From Pseudomonadota bacterium (GTDB lineage: Bacteria > Pseudomonadota > Gammaproteobacteria > Woeseiales > Woeseiaceae): a stretch of 11,869 bases of DNA. The stretch covers positions 1-11,869 of the forward strand of contig JAPUKV010000179.1 of NCBI GenBank assembly GCA_027295475.1. The letters run 5' to 3'. A model generated the notes under the pieces. That model did no database searches, was not told where the DNA came from, and worked only from the letters and a program-made list of their open reading frames with translations. Below, in pieces: positions 11,633-11,869 of this stretch; the first letter of the stretch is position 1; each line of letters begins with the position of its first letter. The position numbers and the translations under genes were made by a program.

Positions 11633-11851
11633 GTGGCAAAAGAAGAAGCACTACAGATGGAAGGCGTCGTGACCGAGACGCTGCCCAACACGACATTTCG
11701 TGTTGAGCTCGAAAACGGCCATGTCATTACAGCGCATATATCGGGCAAGATGCGCAAGAATTACATTCGGATACTGACCGGCGACAGTGTCACCGTGGAG
11801 TTAACACCCTATGATCTCAGCAAGGGCCGGATCATCTATCGGGGTCGGTAA
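11633..11851 (+). CDS. infA: Translation initiation factor IF-1
   Basis: 72 residues, the standard length for bacterial IF-1, a single OB-fold protein that binds the ribosomal A site on the 30S subunit during initiation. The near-invariant segments are present: [21 protein letters not shown] at about 9-29 (given here only by its ends), [18 protein letters not shown] and the closing [13 protein letters not shown]. The start is GTG: an in-frame stop lies ten bases upstream and there is no ATG choice that keeps the conserved N-terminus. GGAG at 11615-11618 is 14 bases away and AGAG at 11627-11630 only two, so the Shine-Dalgarno context is weak. It follows aat by 51 bp and may have its own promoter, but I could not pick one out. 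Confidence 0.97.
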   Translation: MAKEEALQMEGVVTETLPNTTFRVELENGHVITAHISGKMRKNYIRILTGDSVTVELTPYDLSKGRIIYRGR

Positions 11852-11869
11852 TAAAATTAGGGGTCGAAC

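Overview
The window is ordinary, densely packed gammaproteobacterial housekeeping DNA. Two divergent gene clusters are read outward from one intergenic region of about 310 bp (8344-8654). The order on the left arm (ftsK, lolA, rarA, serS) and on the right arm (trxB, aat, infA) matches the trxB/ftsK neighbourhood of Escherichia coli and its relatives, and the proteins are gammaproteobacterial in type. No closer taxonomic placement is justified from this sequence alone.

Left arm, minus strand, read from 8343 down to 105: ftsK (DNA translocase), lolA (periplasmic lipoprotein carrier, TTG start), a small VanZ-like membrane protein, rarA (replication-fork AAA+ ATPase, GTG start preferred), serS (seryl-tRNA synthetase) and a lipoprotein-type prolyl oligopeptidase. 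Spacings are 18 bp, 0 bp (TAG directly followed by ATG), a 17-bp overlap, a 4-bp ATGA overlap and 37 bp. The set therefore looks like one operon, possibly with the peptidase as a loosely attached last gene. The themes are chromosome segregation at division, envelope lipoprotein export, fork maintenance and translation.

Right arm, plus strand, 8655-11851: trxB (thioredoxin reductase), a FemAB-like/GNAT-fold protein of the DUF482 type, aat (leucyl/phenylalanyl-tRNA-protein transferase, GTG start in a 4-bp GTGA overlap) and infA (translation initiation factor IF-1, GTG start). In E. coli cydDC lies between trxB and aat; here the FemAB-like gene has that place. In E. coli lrp lies between trxB and ftsK; here there is no lrp, only a gap with two inverted repeats. 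No bpt/ate gene lies between aat and infA, unlike in pseudomonads.

At the left edge (3-80, plus strand) is the last 25 codons of an unidentified gene that converges on the peptidase gene.

I found no mobile element, CRISPR array, tRNA or rRNA gene, or recognisable defence system. The points most worth checking are the overlapping FemAB-like/aat pair (two proteins of related acyltransferase fold), the structured trxB-ftsK gap, a hairpin that would bury the ribosome site of the FemAB-like gene, the VanZ-like insertion in the lolA-rarA operon, and four non-ATG starts among ten complete genes.
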